Positions 52,123 to 61,918 of a DNA stretch of 64,000 nt are shown here, in pieces; position 1 is the stretch's first letter; every line of letters begins with the position of its first letter. This stretch comes from Saccharopolyspora erythraea NRRL 2338 (GTDB taxonomy: Bacteria; Actinomycetota; Actinomycetes; Mycobacteriales; Pseudonocardiaceae). Position numbers and translations under genes: made by a program. The notes under the pieces are model-generated. The model had not been told where the DNA came from. It worked only from the letters and a program-made list of their open reading frames with translations, and ran no database searches. The stretch is taken from NCBI RefSeq assembly GCF_000062885.1, contig NC_009142.1, positions 3,709,584-3,773,583 of the forward strand, in the 5' to 3' direction.

Positions 52123-53775
52123 ATGAGCGTCTACGACGAGCGCCCATGGCTGGCCCGATACGACGCGGGGCAGCCGCACGACATCGAGCCGGAGTTCGCC
52201 AACGCGCTGGAGATGTTCGCGGCGTCGGTGCGCGCGGCACCGGACCGGCCGGCGGTGAAGTACTTCGACGGAGTGCTTTCCAGGTCCGAACTGGACGAGC
52301 TGTCGGACGCGTTCGCCTGCGGGCTGCTGGACCGGGGCATCCGGCGGGGCGACCGGGTGGCCCTGTTCCTGCAGAACGTCCCGCAGTTCCTCGTCGCGCT
52401 GCTCGGCACCTGGAAGGCCGGCTGCGTCGCGGTCGCGATCAACCCGATGAACAAGCAGCGCGAGCTTTCCCTGCTGCTGCGCGATTCCGGCGCGCGGGCG
52501 CTGGTCTGCCTGGAGTCGCTGCACGGCCCGGTCGCCGGCCCGGTCCTCGGCGAGACCGACGTGGAGCTGGTGATGACGACCTCCGAGCTGGAGCACCAGT
52601 CCCGCGACGACCCGCGCGTCCTCGGGGACGTGCGGCGCATCCGGTGCGAGGGTGCCGAGGACATGTCCGCGCTCATCGAGCGCTTCCGGGGACGGCGTCC
52701 GCCCGCGGTCGAGCTCGGCCCCGACGACGTTGCGGTGCTGACCTACACCTCCGGCACCACCGGGCCGCCGAAGGGCGCGATGAACACCCACCGCAACCTC
52801 GTGTTCAACGCCCGCGCCGTGCGGGACTGGGTCGGCATCGGCGAGTCCGACGTGGTCTTCGGTGTCGCGCCGCTGTTCCACATCACCGGGATGGTCGCGC
52901 ACGCGGCCCTGGCGCTGCTGACCACCGCGCCGCTGGTGCTGTTCTGCCGCTTCGAGCCGAACGCGGCCGTCGACCTCATCCGGGAGCACCGGCCGACCTT
53001 CACCATCGGCTCCATCACCGTCTTCATCGCCCTGATGAACGCGCCCGAGGCGACGAGCGCGGACCTGAGCTCGCTCACCCGCGTCTACTCCGGCGGGGCT
53101 CCGATCCCGCCGAGCACCACGAGGGCGTTCCAGGAGCGCTTCGGGCACTACATCCACAACATCTACGGGCTCACCGAGACGACCGCGCCCACGCACGCCG
53201 TTCCGCTGCACGGCGAGGCACCCGTCGACCCGGAGTCGGGCGCGCTGTCGATCGGGGTGCCCATGTACAGCACGGTCGCCCGGATCGTCGGCGACGACGG
53301 GGCCGACCTGCCCGCGGGGCGGATCGGCGAGGTCGTGGTGCGCGGGCCGCAGGTCGTCGCGGGCTACTGGAACAAGCCGGAGGAGACCGCGGGCGCCCTG
53401 CCCGGCGGCTGGCTGCACACCGGCGATGTCGGGTACATGGACCATGTCGGCTGGTTCTACCTGGTGGACCGCAAGAAGGACCAGATCAACACCGGCGGCT
53501 ACAAGGTCTGGCCACGCGAGGTCGAGGACGTGCTCTACGAGCACGAGGCGGTGCGCGAGGCGGCCGTGGTCGGCGTTCCCGACGAGTACCGGGGCGAGAT
53601 GGTCAAGGGTTTCGTCAGCCTGCGGCCGGGGCTGACCGCGAGTCCGGAGGAACTCGTGGACTTCTGCAGGCGCCGGATGGCCGCGTACAAGTACCCGCGC
53701 CAGGTGGAGGTCCTGGAGGAGTTGCCCAAGACCGCGACGGGCAAGCTGCTGCGCAGGCAGCTGCGTGCACGCTGA
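52123..53775 (+). CDS. Long/medium-chain acyl-CoA synthetase-like AMP ligase
   Basis: The 550-aa adenylate-forming enzyme has the P-loop [15 protein letters not shown] (residues 206-220), the A5 motif [10 protein letters not shown], the hinge [22 protein letters not shown] and the C-terminal catalytic Lys in [12 protein letters not shown]. All motifs are canonical. It should activate a carboxylic acid and load it onto CoA. A fatty or aromatic acid is likely; this cannot be refined. It is followed 88 bp downstream by an FAH-family gene. Confidence 0.9.
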   Translation: MSVYDERPWLARYDAGQPHDIEPEFANALEMFAASVRAAPDRPAVKYFDGVLSRSELDELSDAFACGLLDRGIRRGDRVALFLQNVPQFLVALLGTWKAGCVAVAINPMNKQRELSLLLRDSGARALVCLESLHGPVAGPVLGETDVELVMTTSELEHQSRDDPRVLGDVRRIRCEGAEDMSALIERFRGRRPPAVELGPDDVAVLTYTSGTTGPPKGAMNTHRNLVFNARAVRDWVGIGESDVVFGVAPLFHITGMVAHAALALLTTAPLVLFCRFEPNAAVDLIREHRPTFTIGSITVFIALMNAPEATSADLSSLTRVYSGGAPIPPSTTRAFQERFGHYIHNIYGLTETTAPTHAVPLHGEAPVDPESGALSIGVPMYSTVARIVGDDGADLPAGRIGEVVVRGPQVVAGYWNKPEETAGALPGGWLHTGDVGYMDHVGWFYLVDRKKDQINTGGYKVWPREVEDVLYEHEAVREAAVVGVPDEYRGEMVKGFVSLRPGLTASPEELVDFCRRRMAAYKYPRQVEVLEELPKTATGKLLRRQLRAR

Positions 53776-53863
53776 ACCGGTATCCCGGAACCTGTTCGGC
53801 CCGCCGCCCGGCGTGGTAGAGATTAGTCGGAGCGCCTACGGCCGGATCTCTGCGAGGTGAGCG

Positions 53864-55033
53864 GTGTCCCTGGTCAACAACCCGTTCGACGTCCTGCCCG
53901 CCGACTGGCGGACCGCCCTGCTGGTGGGCCGCGTGCACGATCCCGACGAGCAGGGGCCTAGCGTCGTCGTGGTCGCCGGTGACGAGCTGCTCGACATCTC
54001 CGGTGCCGCGCCGACCCTGTCGCAGCTGCTGGAGTCCGAAGACCCGGCGGAGCTGGCGCGCACCGCGCAGGCGCGCAAGAGCTGGCCGCTGGCCGAGGTC
54101 CTGGACAACACCCTGGGCGACCGCACGGGCCCGCACCTGCTCGCACCCGCGGACCTGCAGGTGATCAAGGCGGCCGGGGTGACCTTCGTGCGCAGCATGC
54201 TCGAGCGGGTCATCGAGGAACGCGCGGCGGGCGATCCCGACCGGTCCGCGCTGATCCGGGCGCAGGTCGAGGCCGCGATGGGCGGCACGCTGGCCGTGGT
54301 CGACCCCGGCTCGCCCGAGGCGGCGGCGGTGAAGGAGTGGATGGTCCGCGACGGCCTGTGGTCGCAGTACCTCGAGGTCGGGCTCGGGCCGGACCCGGAG
54401 GTCTTCACCAAGGCACCGGTGCTGGCCGCGGTCGGCACCGGCGCCGAGGTCGGCGTGGCCGAGGACTCGCGGTGGAACAACCCCGAACCCGAGCTGGTGC
54501 TCGCGGTCCGGTCCGACGGGCGGATCACCGGGGCGACGCTGGGCAACGACGTGAACCTGCGCGACGTCGAGGGCCGCAGCGCGCTGCTGCTGCCCAAGGC
54601 CAAGGACAACAACGCCTCCGCCGCGCTGGGGCCGTTCCTGCGGCTGTTCGACGACGGCTTCGGCCTCGACGACGTGCGCCGCACCGACGTGCGCCTGGAG
54701 GTCGTCGGCGAGGACGGGTTCGTGCTGGACGCGCTGAGCTCGATGCGCGAGATCAGCCGCGACGTGCTCGAGCTGGTCGCCGCGACGGTCGGGCGCCACC
54801 ACCAGTACCCGGACGGCATCATGCTCTACACCGGCACGCTGTTCGCGCCCACCGAGGACCGCGATGCCGAGGGCGCGGGCTTCACCCACCACCTCGGCGA
54901 CGTCGTCCGGATCTCCTCGCCCCGCCTGGGCACGCTGGCCAACCGCGTCAACCACGCCGAGAAGTGTCCGGAGTGGACGTTCGGTATCGGCTCGCTGATG
55001 ACGAACCTGGCCGCGCGCGGACTGCTGGGCTGA
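53864..55033 (+). CDS. Fumarylacetoacetate hydrolase-family protein
   Basis: This 389-aa protein has the FAH C-terminal domain from about residue 180: EVGVAEDSRWNNPEPELVLAV (metal Glu residues), GNDVNLRDVEG and LYTGTLFAP, with a long N-terminal extension typical of the larger clade. FAH proteins cleave C-C bonds or hydrate/decarboxylate acylpyruvate-like compounds. The GTG start is used. Together with the preceding CoA ligase it may serve aromatic or keto-acid breakdown. Confidence 0.85.
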   Translation: MSLVNNPFDVLPADWRTALLVGRVHDPDEQGPSVVVVAGDELLDISGAAPTLSQLLESEDPAELARTAQARKSWPLAEVLDNTLGDRTGPHLLAPADLQVIKAAGVTFVRSMLERVIEERAAGDPDRSALIRAQVEAAMGGTLAVVDPGSPEAAAVKEWMVRDGLWSQYLEVGLGPDPEVFTKAPVLAAVGTGAEVGVAEDSRWNNPEPELVLAVRSDGRITGATLGNDVNLRDVEGRSALLLPKAKDNNASAALGPFLRLFDDGFGLDDVRRTDVRLEVVGEDGFVLDALSSMREISRDVLELVAATVGRHHQYPDGIMLYTGTLFAPTEDRDAEGAGFTHHLGDVVRISSPRLGTLANRVNHAEKCPEWTFGIGSLMTNLAARGLLG

Positions 55034-55113
55034 CCGGCGCCGGCGGCTGACCGGCGCGCGCGGCGGGCGCTGGCACCCGGCGGTGAGCGGCCAAGCGTCC
55101 GGGGGCTACGAGG

Positions 55114-56091
55114 TCAGCCGTCCATGGGCAGCCAGTTCCCCATGTAGTCGTAGGAGAACTCGCCTCCGCGCTGCTCGCCGTCGACGATCTCGCCGAACCG
55201 CGGCGCATCGGCGCTCACCGTCTCGAACGGTGCGCCGCTCGCGGTGCCGTCGCTGCGCACCACGACCTCGTCCTGCTGCCCTCGGTACTCGGTGGTGACC
55301 ACGAGCTCCCACTTGCACCAGCAGCGGCTGGTGACCGCGGTCAGCTCGAAGCCTTCCTGCTCGTCCTTCGCCAGGGTGAGGTTGTGGCTGTGCAGGTAAG
55401 GCGTGCTCGTCTGGCTCTCCTCGTCGAAGGTGCGCACGGCGCCGTCGGCGTCGAGGTCGACCATCACGCGCTCCAACGGTTCACCGCCCTGGGTGCCGGC
55501 GTAGAGCATGGTGCCGTCGGGCACGGGCAGCCGTTCCAGCACGCGGGCCCGCATCCCGACCACGGACACGGTCTCGCGGCGATGCCCGGTCAGCACCACC
55601 TTGTACCTGGTGGCGCTACCGCAGTCGGGAATGCACGCGGAGAGGAAGCGCCGACCACCCAGCGCGGACATCTGCTCGGCGGCGGTCTCTTCCTGACTGG
55701 TGGGGCCGTTGCCGATGTCGGCGCTCTCCAACTGCGCCGAGATGCGTCCCGCCTCGGCGATTTCGGCGGGGGACAGGGCCTTCTCGAACACCCAGTTCCA
55801 CCCGTCGCCGTTGACGTCCCACAGCTGCTCGACACGTGCCACCACCGGAGGTTCGGTCTCCAGCTGGGCATCCTCGTGCCGCTTGACGGATTCCTGCGCG
55901 AGGACTTCCTGCTCCGGGGCCCGCTCGAAGGTCACCCACGCGCCGTACTGCGCACTCACCAGCGCGATCACCAGTGGAATCACGACCACGGTGGCGACCG
56001 TTGCGCCGATCGCCCACCACTTCCCGTGGTTCCGCGACGGCGTCCGCCGACCGGCCCCCGCAACCCGAACCCTGCGCCCGCGCCTGCTCAT
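55114..56091 (-). CDS. Single-pass membrane protein with large extracytoplasmic domain
   Basis: A 325-aa protein with an Arg-rich N-terminus (MSRRGRRVRVAGAGRRTPS), one strongly hydrophobic helix (residues 27-47) and a soluble, negatively charged body with several beta-like stretches and Cys-x-Cys (RCWCKWELVV) and IPDCG segments that could form disulfides. It is probably anchored with the body outside. No family recognised. GGAGG precedes the ATG. The RCK gene lies 102 bp upstream on the same strand. Confidence 0.75.
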   Translation of the reverse strand: MSRRGRRVRVAGAGRRTPSRNHGKWWAIGATVATVVVIPLVIALVSAQYGAWVTFERAPEQEVLAQESVKRHEDAQLETEPPVVARVEQLWDVNGDGWNWVFEKALSPAEIAEAGRISAQLESADIGNGPTSQEETAAEQMSALGGRRFLSACIPDCGSATRYKVVLTGHRRETVSVVGMRARVLERLPVPDGTMLYAGTQGGEPLERVMVDLDADGAVRTFDEESQTSTPYLHSHNLTLAKDEQEGFELTAVTSRCWCKWELVVTTEYRGQQDEVVVRSDGTASGAPFETVSADAPRFGEIVDGEQRGGEFSYDYMGNWLPMDG

Positions 56092-56193
56092 GGCCCCTCC
56101 AGGTGACCAGTCGGGCACACATCGTAGCAAGCCGAGATCGCCGCAGAACGCGGTTCAGGGCAATTCCGGCATCAGGGAAGTCCCGAGTGAGGA

Positions 56194-57519
56194 TCAGTGC
56201 GCGGGCGCGGGCACGCCGGGGCGGGCCCACTCGCGGGTGTCGACCACCGCGCCGTCGGCCAGCAGGGCGTGGACGTCGTGGCCCGAGGTGAAGGTGGTCA
56301 GGGGCGCGAGTCCCAGCGCGGTGGCGGCGATGAACGATCCGCCGATCAGGTTCACGTCGCAGGCGGTACCGATGCGGAACAGCGACTGCGACTCCGAGGT
56401 GACGTCGTCGTCGCCCCCGGCGCGCAGCACGATCCGCTGGTCGGGCGCGACCGCGCGGGCCGCCACCGCCACGGCGATGTTCTCCAGCACGTCCGAGGAC
56501 ACCGCCACGATCGCCCTGGCGCGGCGCAACGACAGCTTGCGCAGCAGGAAGCGGTCGCCGCCCCGCCCGAACATGACCGGGATGTCGAGCGACCTGGCCA
56601 GCGGCACGCACGGCGCCGACCGGTCGCGCTCCACCGCCACCACGCCGATGCCCAGCCGCTGGAGCTCCGTGCACAGCCGCGTACCGACCTGGCCGAGCCC
56701 GACGACGATGACGTGGCCACGGCGCGGAACGGCGCGGGCGCCGACGATGCCGGTGAAGCGCCCCGAGGTCATCCGGTCGACCAGGCCCGCGGTGAACAGC
56801 GCCGAGAAACCCAGCACGCACAGAAGGGTCAGCGTCGACAGCGCGTGGTACCAGGCGGGGGCGTGTTCGGCGGCTTCGCTGGCCGAGACCGTCGTCAGCG
56901 TCTTGGCCGCGTTCCACGCGGCGGTCACCCCGGGCTCGTGCAGCACCAGCACGCCGAGCACGGTGTCGAGCAGGAACACCAGTAGCAGTCCCGCCAGGCC
57001 GGCGAGCAGGGAGCGGGTCGTGCCCTCCAACGGCCGGAGCTGGGCGTGGACCCAGTTGCGGACCGGGCGCCTGCCGTCGATCTCGTGCTTGCTCAGCGGC
57101 GCCGCGGACAGCCCCACCGGCGTGCGTGTCACGCCGACATAGCGCCCGGACGCGGTCGAGGTGAGGCTGACCAGTTCGTCGGCGATGCACGGGCCGAGCA
57201 GGGCGGGCACCAGCGCCTCGGTCATCCCGATCACCTTGCAGTTGGGCACCGACCGGACGACCTCGCCCGCCACGGTCCGGTCGAACAGGGTGACCAGCAG
57301 GGCGACGCCGGGCCTGGCGTGCTCGACCATCAGCGCGTAGCGCAGCACGCGGATGTCGTCGCGCGACACGATCACCACGACGTCGACCTCGCCGGCCAGC
57401 GCGTCGGCGAGGTCGACCGCGGTGGGCGAGCCGAGCCGGCTCAGCTCCGCACCCCAGCGGACGGCGTGCTCGGCGACGGAGTCGGCGAGGTCGTCCTCAC
57501 CGATCAGCAGCAGGCGCAT
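56194..57519 (-). CDS. RCK-transmembrane-RCK ion-channel-like protein
   Basis: A 441-aa protein with an N-terminal Rossmann/TrkA-N domain (MRLLLIGEDDLADSV, residues 1-115), a central membrane part (helix at about 168-190, a re-entrant-like WNAAKTLTTVSASEAA, helix at 225-245), then a second RCK domain with VIVVGLGQVGTRLCTELQRL. The pore segment reads TTVSASE in place of the K+ filter TVGYG, so selectivity may be lost or different (CASTOR/POLLUX-like cation channels are one known parallel). The RCK sites should bind nucleotide. Function is uncertain. Confidence 0.8.
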   Translation of the reverse strand: MRLLLIGEDDLADSVAEHAVRWGAELSRLGSPTAVDLADALAGEVDVVVIVSRDDIRVLRYALMVEHARPGVALLVTLFDRTVAGEVVRSVPNCKVIGMTEALVPALLGPCIADELVSLTSTASGRYVGVTRTPVGLSAAPLSKHEIDGRRPVRNWVHAQLRPLEGTTRSLLAGLAGLLLVFLLDTVLGVLVLHEPGVTAAWNAAKTLTTVSASEAAEHAPAWYHALSTLTLLCVLGFSALFTAGLVDRMTSGRFTGIVGARAVPRRGHVIVVGLGQVGTRLCTELQRLGIGVVAVERDRSAPCVPLARSLDIPVMFGRGGDRFLLRKLSLRRARAIVAVSSDVLENIAVAVAARAVAPDQRIVLRAGGDDDVTSESQSLFRIGTACDVNLIGGSFIAATALGLAPLTTFTSGHDVHALLADGAVVDTREWARPGVPAPAH

Positions 57520-57823
57520 CAGGCGACCCCGTCGACCGGCCGGACGGAGGCGGCGCGCCCGCGGCGGTGGCGGGTCGGGGAATCGACGGCCATGGGCGGT
57601 GTCCTCCTGGGTCTCGGCGTTGCGATGACCCTAGGCAGCGCTCGCGGCGGGCGGCATTGTGCGAACAGCTACCGTTGGCCGCTCCCGGTTGGGCGATCCG
57701 CCAAGCTGATCGCCGCCCGCCGCGGCAGCCGCCGCGCGGCGACGAGACGCGGCTCACTTTCCTGTTGCGTTGTAACGGATTTCCGGTAACGCGCGATCAA
57801 GGGGGTGAAGGGGTGAGAAGATC
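57520..57823. other. Divergent intergenic region with short repeats
   Basis: This 304-base region lies between the RCK gene start and a small membrane-peptide gene. It includes GTAACGGATTTCCGGTAAC (57772-57790), with GTAAC as a direct repeat. Frames in it have no credible product. Confidence 0.4.
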
Positions 57824-57958
57824 GTGTTCGTCGTTGTCGTTGCTCTGTTCTTCGTGCTGATCATGGGTGCCATCATGTTCACCGACCTGGTCGAGGGCGG
57901 TGCCACCGAGCTCAAGGCGTCGCTGGCCGGCCTGGTCCGGCGCGCCCGCTCGCACTGA
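57824..57958 (+). CDS. 44-aa single-helix membrane peptide
   Basis: The GTG frame encodes a peptide with a 20-residue hydrophobic run (VFVVVVALFFVLIMGAIMF) and a short cationic tail ending RRARSH. AAGGGG lies upstream, and the stop is followed 4 bp later by a perfect 15-bp terminator stem, so it is likely a transcribed gene. No family known. It may be a small membrane regulator or an uncharacterised housekeeping peptide. Confidence 0.65.
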   Translation: MFVVVVALFFVLIMGAIMFTDLVEGGATELKASLAGLVRRARSH

Positions 57959-57962
57959 GCAC

Positions 57963-57993
57963 AGTGGACACGCCGCCCGGCGGCGTGTCCACT
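57963..57993. terminator. Terminator shared by small peptide gene and convergent MFS gene
   Basis: AGTGGACACGCCGCC and GGCGGCGTGTCCACT pair perfectly over 15 bp around one C, between the stops at 57958 and 58002. Confidence 0.8.
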
Positions 57994-58001
57994 CCGCTCG
58001 T

Positions 58002-59321
58002 TCAGCCCTCCAGCCGCTCCACCTTGTCGACCAGGAAGACGTAGCTGAGCGCGCCCATCAGCGCGACGCAGCTCATGAACACCAGTCCGCCGGCGAACGA
58101 CCCGGTCGCGTCGACGATCATGCCGATGACGATCGGGGTGCTCGCGCCGCCGAGGTTGCCGACGAAGTTGAACACCCCGCCGGTGAGTCCCACCATCCGC
58201 GACGGTGCGATCTCCGGCGGCAGCAGCCAGGAGATGGCGGCCATGCCCTGGGCGAAGAACGCCACGGACATGATCGCCACGATCAGTCCGACGTCGTCGA
58301 CGTAGTTGGCCGCGACGATGACGGTCGCCAGGAACAGCCCGGTGATGATCGGCGTCTTGCGCGCGACGTTGACCGAGACGCCGCGGCGCAGCATCGAGTC
58401 CGACCACCAGCCGCCGAGCAGCACGCCGGCCAGGGCGGCCAGGTAGGGGATCGAGGCGTAGAAGCCGGCCTCCATCAGCTCCAGTCCCCTCGACTGGGTG
58501 AGGTAGCTGGGGAACCAGGTCAGGAAGAAGAACATCGCGCTGTTGATCGCGAACTGGCCCAGGTAGATGCCCCACAGCCGCTTCCTGGTCAGCAGGTAGC
58601 GCAGGTCGGCCCAGTTGAGCTTGGCCGAGCTCGGCACCACGTTGGCCCGCCCCAGGTGCCGCTCCTCGATGTGGGCCAGTTCGTCGTCGTCGACCCGCGG
58701 GTCCTCCTGCGGGGTGTTGCGGATCTGGCGGAACCACACCACGGCCCAGACCAGGCCCGCCACGCCGGTGACCACGAAGACCGACTGCCAGCCGAACGCC
58801 ACGACCAGCATCGACAGCACGGGCACGGCCAGCGCCAGCCCGACGTACTCGCCCGCGGTGTAGATCGCGGTGGCGCGACCCCGCTCGGAGCTGGGGAACC
58901 AGGACGCTGCCAGGCGTCCGTTGGCCGGGAAGGCGGGGGCCTCGAGTACCCCCAGGCTCGCGCGGACCGCGAACAGCGAACCGAACCCGCGGGCCAGCGC
59001 GGTCGCCACCGTGGCGAGCGACCACAGCACCAGGGCCCAGCCGAAGGCCAGCCGCGGCCCGATCCGGTCCAGCAGCCAGCCGCCGGGGATCTGCAGGAAC
59101 GCGTAGCCCCACGAGAACGCCGAGAGGATCACGCCCAGCTCGGTGGCGCTGAGCCCCAGGTCGTGCTGGATGTGCGGTGCCGCGACCGACAGGTTGGTCC
59201 GGTCCAGGTAGTTGATCGCCGTGCTGACGAACAGGACCGCGAGGACCACGTAGCGGATCCTGACGCGTCGTTTCCGGACCGCCGGGTGGTTCGTGCTGCC
59301 GTTCTGGGCCTGTACTGCCAT
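58002..59321 (-). CDS. MFS transporter, anion:cation symporter type
   Basis: A 439-aa, 12-helix MFS protein with INYLDRTNLSVAAPHIQHDL in helix 1, the motif GGWLLDRIGPRLAFG after helix 2, and PAFPANGRLAASWFP, typical of the ACS family (D-galactonate, glucarate, glucuronate and aromatic acids). It probably imports a sugar acid or aromatic carboxylate with H+. Upstream at 59359-59390, TTCGC... and ...GCGAA half-sites resemble an IclR-type operator, weakly. Confidence 0.88.
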   Translation of the reverse strand: MAVQAQNGSTNHPAVRKRRVRIRYVVLAVLFVSTAINYLDRTNLSVAAPHIQHDLGLSATELGVILSAFSWGYAFLQIPGGWLLDRIGPRLAFGWALVLWSLATVATALARGFGSLFAVRASLGVLEAPAFPANGRLAASWFPSSERGRATAIYTAGEYVGLALAVPVLSMLVVAFGWQSVFVVTGVAGLVWAVVWFRQIRNTPQEDPRVDDDELAHIEERHLGRANVVPSSAKLNWADLRYLLTRKRLWGIYLGQFAINSAMFFFLTWFPSYLTQSRGLELMEAGFYASIPYLAALAGVLLGGWWSDSMLRRGVSVNVARKTPIITGLFLATVIVAANYVDDVGLIVAIMSVAFFAQGMAAISWLLPPEIAPSRMVGLTGGVFNFVGNLGGASTPIVIGMIVDATGSFAGGLVFMSCVALMGALSYVFLVDKVERLEG

Positions 59322-59518
59322 GTCCGCTCCTGGGTAGCCGAGGACCCGATCACTGTGTTCGCATTACGCACACTTGTTCTTATCGCGAATGTAGGGAATG
59401 TAAGGACGGGTTACAGGCGTGTCAATGGCCGCGTCCGCCGAAGAGCGCCGGAGGTCGCCCGGGATGCGAAGGTCGAACGGGCGGTCTCAACCGCGTTCGC
59501 GGCGACTAGCCTGGAGGG

Positions 59519-59905
59519 ATGGCGAGCCGCCGGCCCAATCCCGCGCAGTGGGTCTGGTACGCGTTCGGCGGCCGGCTGCCGGACCGGTATGCCGAGTGGG
59601 TGCTGCACGACGTCACCTGCCGGACGTGGCTGCTGCGCCACGTCGCCCGCGCGCTCACCCAGATGCTGCCGTTCTGCGCGCTCGTGCTGCTGCTCCCCGG
59701 TCCGCTGTGGATCCGGCTGACCTCGATCGCGCTGGGGCTGATGGTCGGACTGTTCTACTCGTTGTGCTTCGCGGTGGAGATGGCCGAGCACCGGGTGATC
59801 AAGCACGGCTACCCGCCGGGCATCGGGCGGCAGACCCGGACGCTGAACCGGGACGTGCGCCGGGCCGAGCGCCACGGCGTCGGATACCACCCGTGGTGGG
59901 AGTGA
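59519..59905 (+). CDS. DUF5313-family small membrane protein
   Basis: The 128-aa protein begins with RRPNPAQWVWYAFGGRLPDRYAEWVLHD, the hallmark of DUF5313, then two hydrophobic helices (MLPFCALVLLLPGPLWI and LTSIALGLMVGLFYSLCF) and a basic tail ending HPWWE. Members are actinobacterial membrane proteins of unknown function. ATG 59519 is used. It is alone between divergent metabolic genes. Confidence 0.85.
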   Translation: MASRRPNPAQWVWYAFGGRLPDRYAEWVLHDVTCRTWLLRHVARALTQMLPFCALVLLLPGPLWIRLTSIALGLMVGLFYSLCFAVEMAEHRVIKHGYPPGIGRQTRTLNRDVRRAERHGVGYHPWWE

Positions 59906-60007
59906 GCAGGTGGCCGTTTCCCGGCACCCGTCATCCCGATCATCCGAACGCGCCGTAGCCCGCTAGGCTCGCGGTGCCGAGCCGACCGACCTGGAGGGCG
60001 CTTGCCG

Positions 60008-61417
60008 ATGGGCCGTGCCGACGCGCGGGCACGTCGTGCGCTCGCCGATGCCGAGCCCGCCGTCTACTGGACCTCCCGCACCGAACCGCCCGCGCCGGCC
60101 GAACCGCTGCCCCGCTCGTCGAAGGCGGACCTGGCCGTCGTCGGCGGCGGGCTCACCGGGCTCTGGGCGGCGGTGCTGGCCAAGCTGCGCGACCCCGGCC
60201 GCGAGGTCGTGCTTCTGGAGAAGTACCGGATCGGCGGCGGGGGCAGCGCCCGCAGCGGCGGCTTCCTCTCCGAGTCGCTGACCCACGGGCTCGCCCACGG
60301 CGCCTGGCTGTGGCCGGAGGAGATCGGGACCCTGGTCGCGCTCGGAAGGCGCAACCTCGCCGCGGTCGAGGAGTTCGTCGCGGCGGAGGGCATCGACGCC
60401 GGCCTGCGCATGTGCGGCAAGACCAGCGTCGCGACCGAGCCGCACCAGGTCGGCGAGCTCAGCGACGAGCTCTCGCTCTACCGCGAGCACGGCTTCGAGG
60501 CGGTCTTCCAGGGCGCGGGCGGCGTGCGCGCCGACATCGCGTCCCCGACCTACCGGGCCGGCCTGCGGCTGCCCGGCGCCGGGGGCCTGGTCGACCCCGC
60601 CCGCCTGACCTGGGGATTGGCCCGCTCGGCCAGTCGGCTGGGCGTCGCGGTGCACGAGGACACCCCGGTCCGCGCGCTGCGAGATCGCGGTGGAGCGGTG
60701 GACGTCGTCACTCCACACGGGACGGTGCGCGCGGCAGGCGCCGTCGTCGCCACCAACGCGTTCCCGCCGCCCCTGCGCGGGATCCGGCGCCACGTGCTGC
60801 CTGTCTGGGACCACGTGCTGGTGACCGAGCCGCTCGCCGACGAGCAGTGGCGCTCGGTCGGCTGGCGCGACGGCCAGGGCGTCACCGACAGCCACAACAA
60901 CTTCCACTACTACCGGCCCACCCCTGACGGGCGGATCCTGTGGGGCGGCTCCGAGGCCCACTACTACTTCGGCGGACGGACCGGGGCCCGGCAGGCCCGG
61001 CGGCCGGGCCCGTACGAAGCGCTCGCGGCGGGCTTCTTCGACACGTTCCCGCAGCTGGAGGGGATCGCTTTCACACACCGGTGGGGCGGACCGATCGACT
61101 CCACCGCGCGGTTCACCCCGGTGTTCGGCACCCGCTGCTCCGGCCGGGTCGCCTACGCGGTCGGCTACACCGGCCTCGGGCTCGCGGCGTCGCGCTTCGG
61201 CGCCGGCGTCGCGCTCGACCTGCTGCGCGGCGAGGAGACCGAGCTGACGCGGCCCGCCATGGTCCGGCAGAAACCGGTGCGGTTCCCGCCGGAGCCGCTG
61301 CGGTGGCCGCTGGTGCAGTACACGCGGCGGGCGTTGGCCAAGGCCGATGCGCGTGGCGGACGCCGAGGGCGGTGGTTGCGCCACCTCGACCGGCGGGGCA
61401 TCGGCCTGGGGTCCTGA
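60008..61417 (+). CDS. FAD-dependent amine oxidoreductase (DAO/PuuB-like)
   Basis: A 469-aa flavoprotein with the dinucleotide-binding site LAVVGGGLTGLWAAVLAKL near residue 40, VVLLEKYRIGGGGSARSGGF, and the C-terminal AYAVGYTGLGLAASRFGAGVALDLL. It fits D-amino-acid/glycine/gamma-glutamylputrescine oxidase-type enzymes, which oxidise amines or amino acids. GGAGGG lies before either the TTG at 60002 or the ATG at 60008. A terminator stem overlaps its stop. The amidohydrolase and aminotransferase downstream suggest nitrogen catabolism. Confidence 0.87.
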   Translation: MGRADARARRALADAEPAVYWTSRTEPPAPAEPLPRSSKADLAVVGGGLTGLWAAVLAKLRDPGREVVLLEKYRIGGGGSARSGGFLSESLTHGLAHGAWLWPEEIGTLVALGRRNLAAVEEFVAAEGIDAGLRMCGKTSVATEPHQVGELSDELSLYREHGFEAVFQGAGGVRADIASPTYRAGLRLPGAGGLVDPARLTWGLARSASRLGVAVHEDTPVRALRDRGGAVDVVTPHGTVRAAGAVVATNAFPPPLRGIRRHVLPVWDHVLVTEPLADEQWRSVGWRDGQGVTDSHNNFHYYRPTPDGRILWGGSEAHYYFGGRTGARQARRPGPYEALAAGFFDTFPQLEGIAFTHRWGGPIDSTARFTPVFGTRCSGRVAYAVGYTGLGLAASRFGAGVALDLLRGEETELTRPAMVRQKPVRFPPEPLRWPLVQYTRRALAKADARGGRRGRWLRHLDRRGIGLGS

Positions 61418-61447
61418 AGCGCCACGCGGAACGACCTGGCGCTTCAG
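61414..61447 (+). terminator. Terminator overlapping the FAD oxidase stop
   Basis: CTGAAGCGCCA and TGGCGCTTCAG form a perfect 11-bp stem with a 12-base loop. The gene's TGA is inside the first arm. Confidence 0.7.
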
Positions 61448-61918
61448 GGTGCTCTCCGCCGTTCGGGCGGGCGGACCGCGTCCGCACGGCGCACAGCCGA
61501 AGCCGGTGGCGTGGTCGGGCGCCCACCGCCGGACTCGGCATCCTCCACAGTGGAGATCGCGGGCGACCGATTGCGTGGCGGTCGACGTCAGCCGCCAGCA
61601 GCCCCCTCGCCGGGGCTCGGCAACGGCCCGCCTTCCGCGCCCGGACAGACCGGGATGCGCATTCGCCCGACACACCGGCGATTCGCCCGCTCGAGCGAAT
61701 TGCGGGCGGTCGTCGGCGCGGCCTCTTCCGGCATCTGCGCTCGCCGGGACACGTCCGATGATCCGCGGCCGAGGTTGTTGTCACCGTGAGTGACAGCGCG
61801 GTCATTGCACGTGTGTGGCGCTGGTCATATGTTCGGGGTGCGGGCGGCGACCGCCCGGCACCGCGCCCTCGGCGGACGTCCGAGCGGGCGGGCGACGAGG
61901 CGAAGGGGTGCCGAGCCG
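61448..61918. other. Gene-free region upstream of C-N hydrolase
   Basis: A 471-base stretch with no credible coding frame. It holds TGTCAC-CGTGA-GTGACA at 61779-61795, a perfect 6-bp-arm palindrome 124 bp before the hydrolase start, a candidate operator for the hydrolase-aminotransferase operon. Confidence 0.45.
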
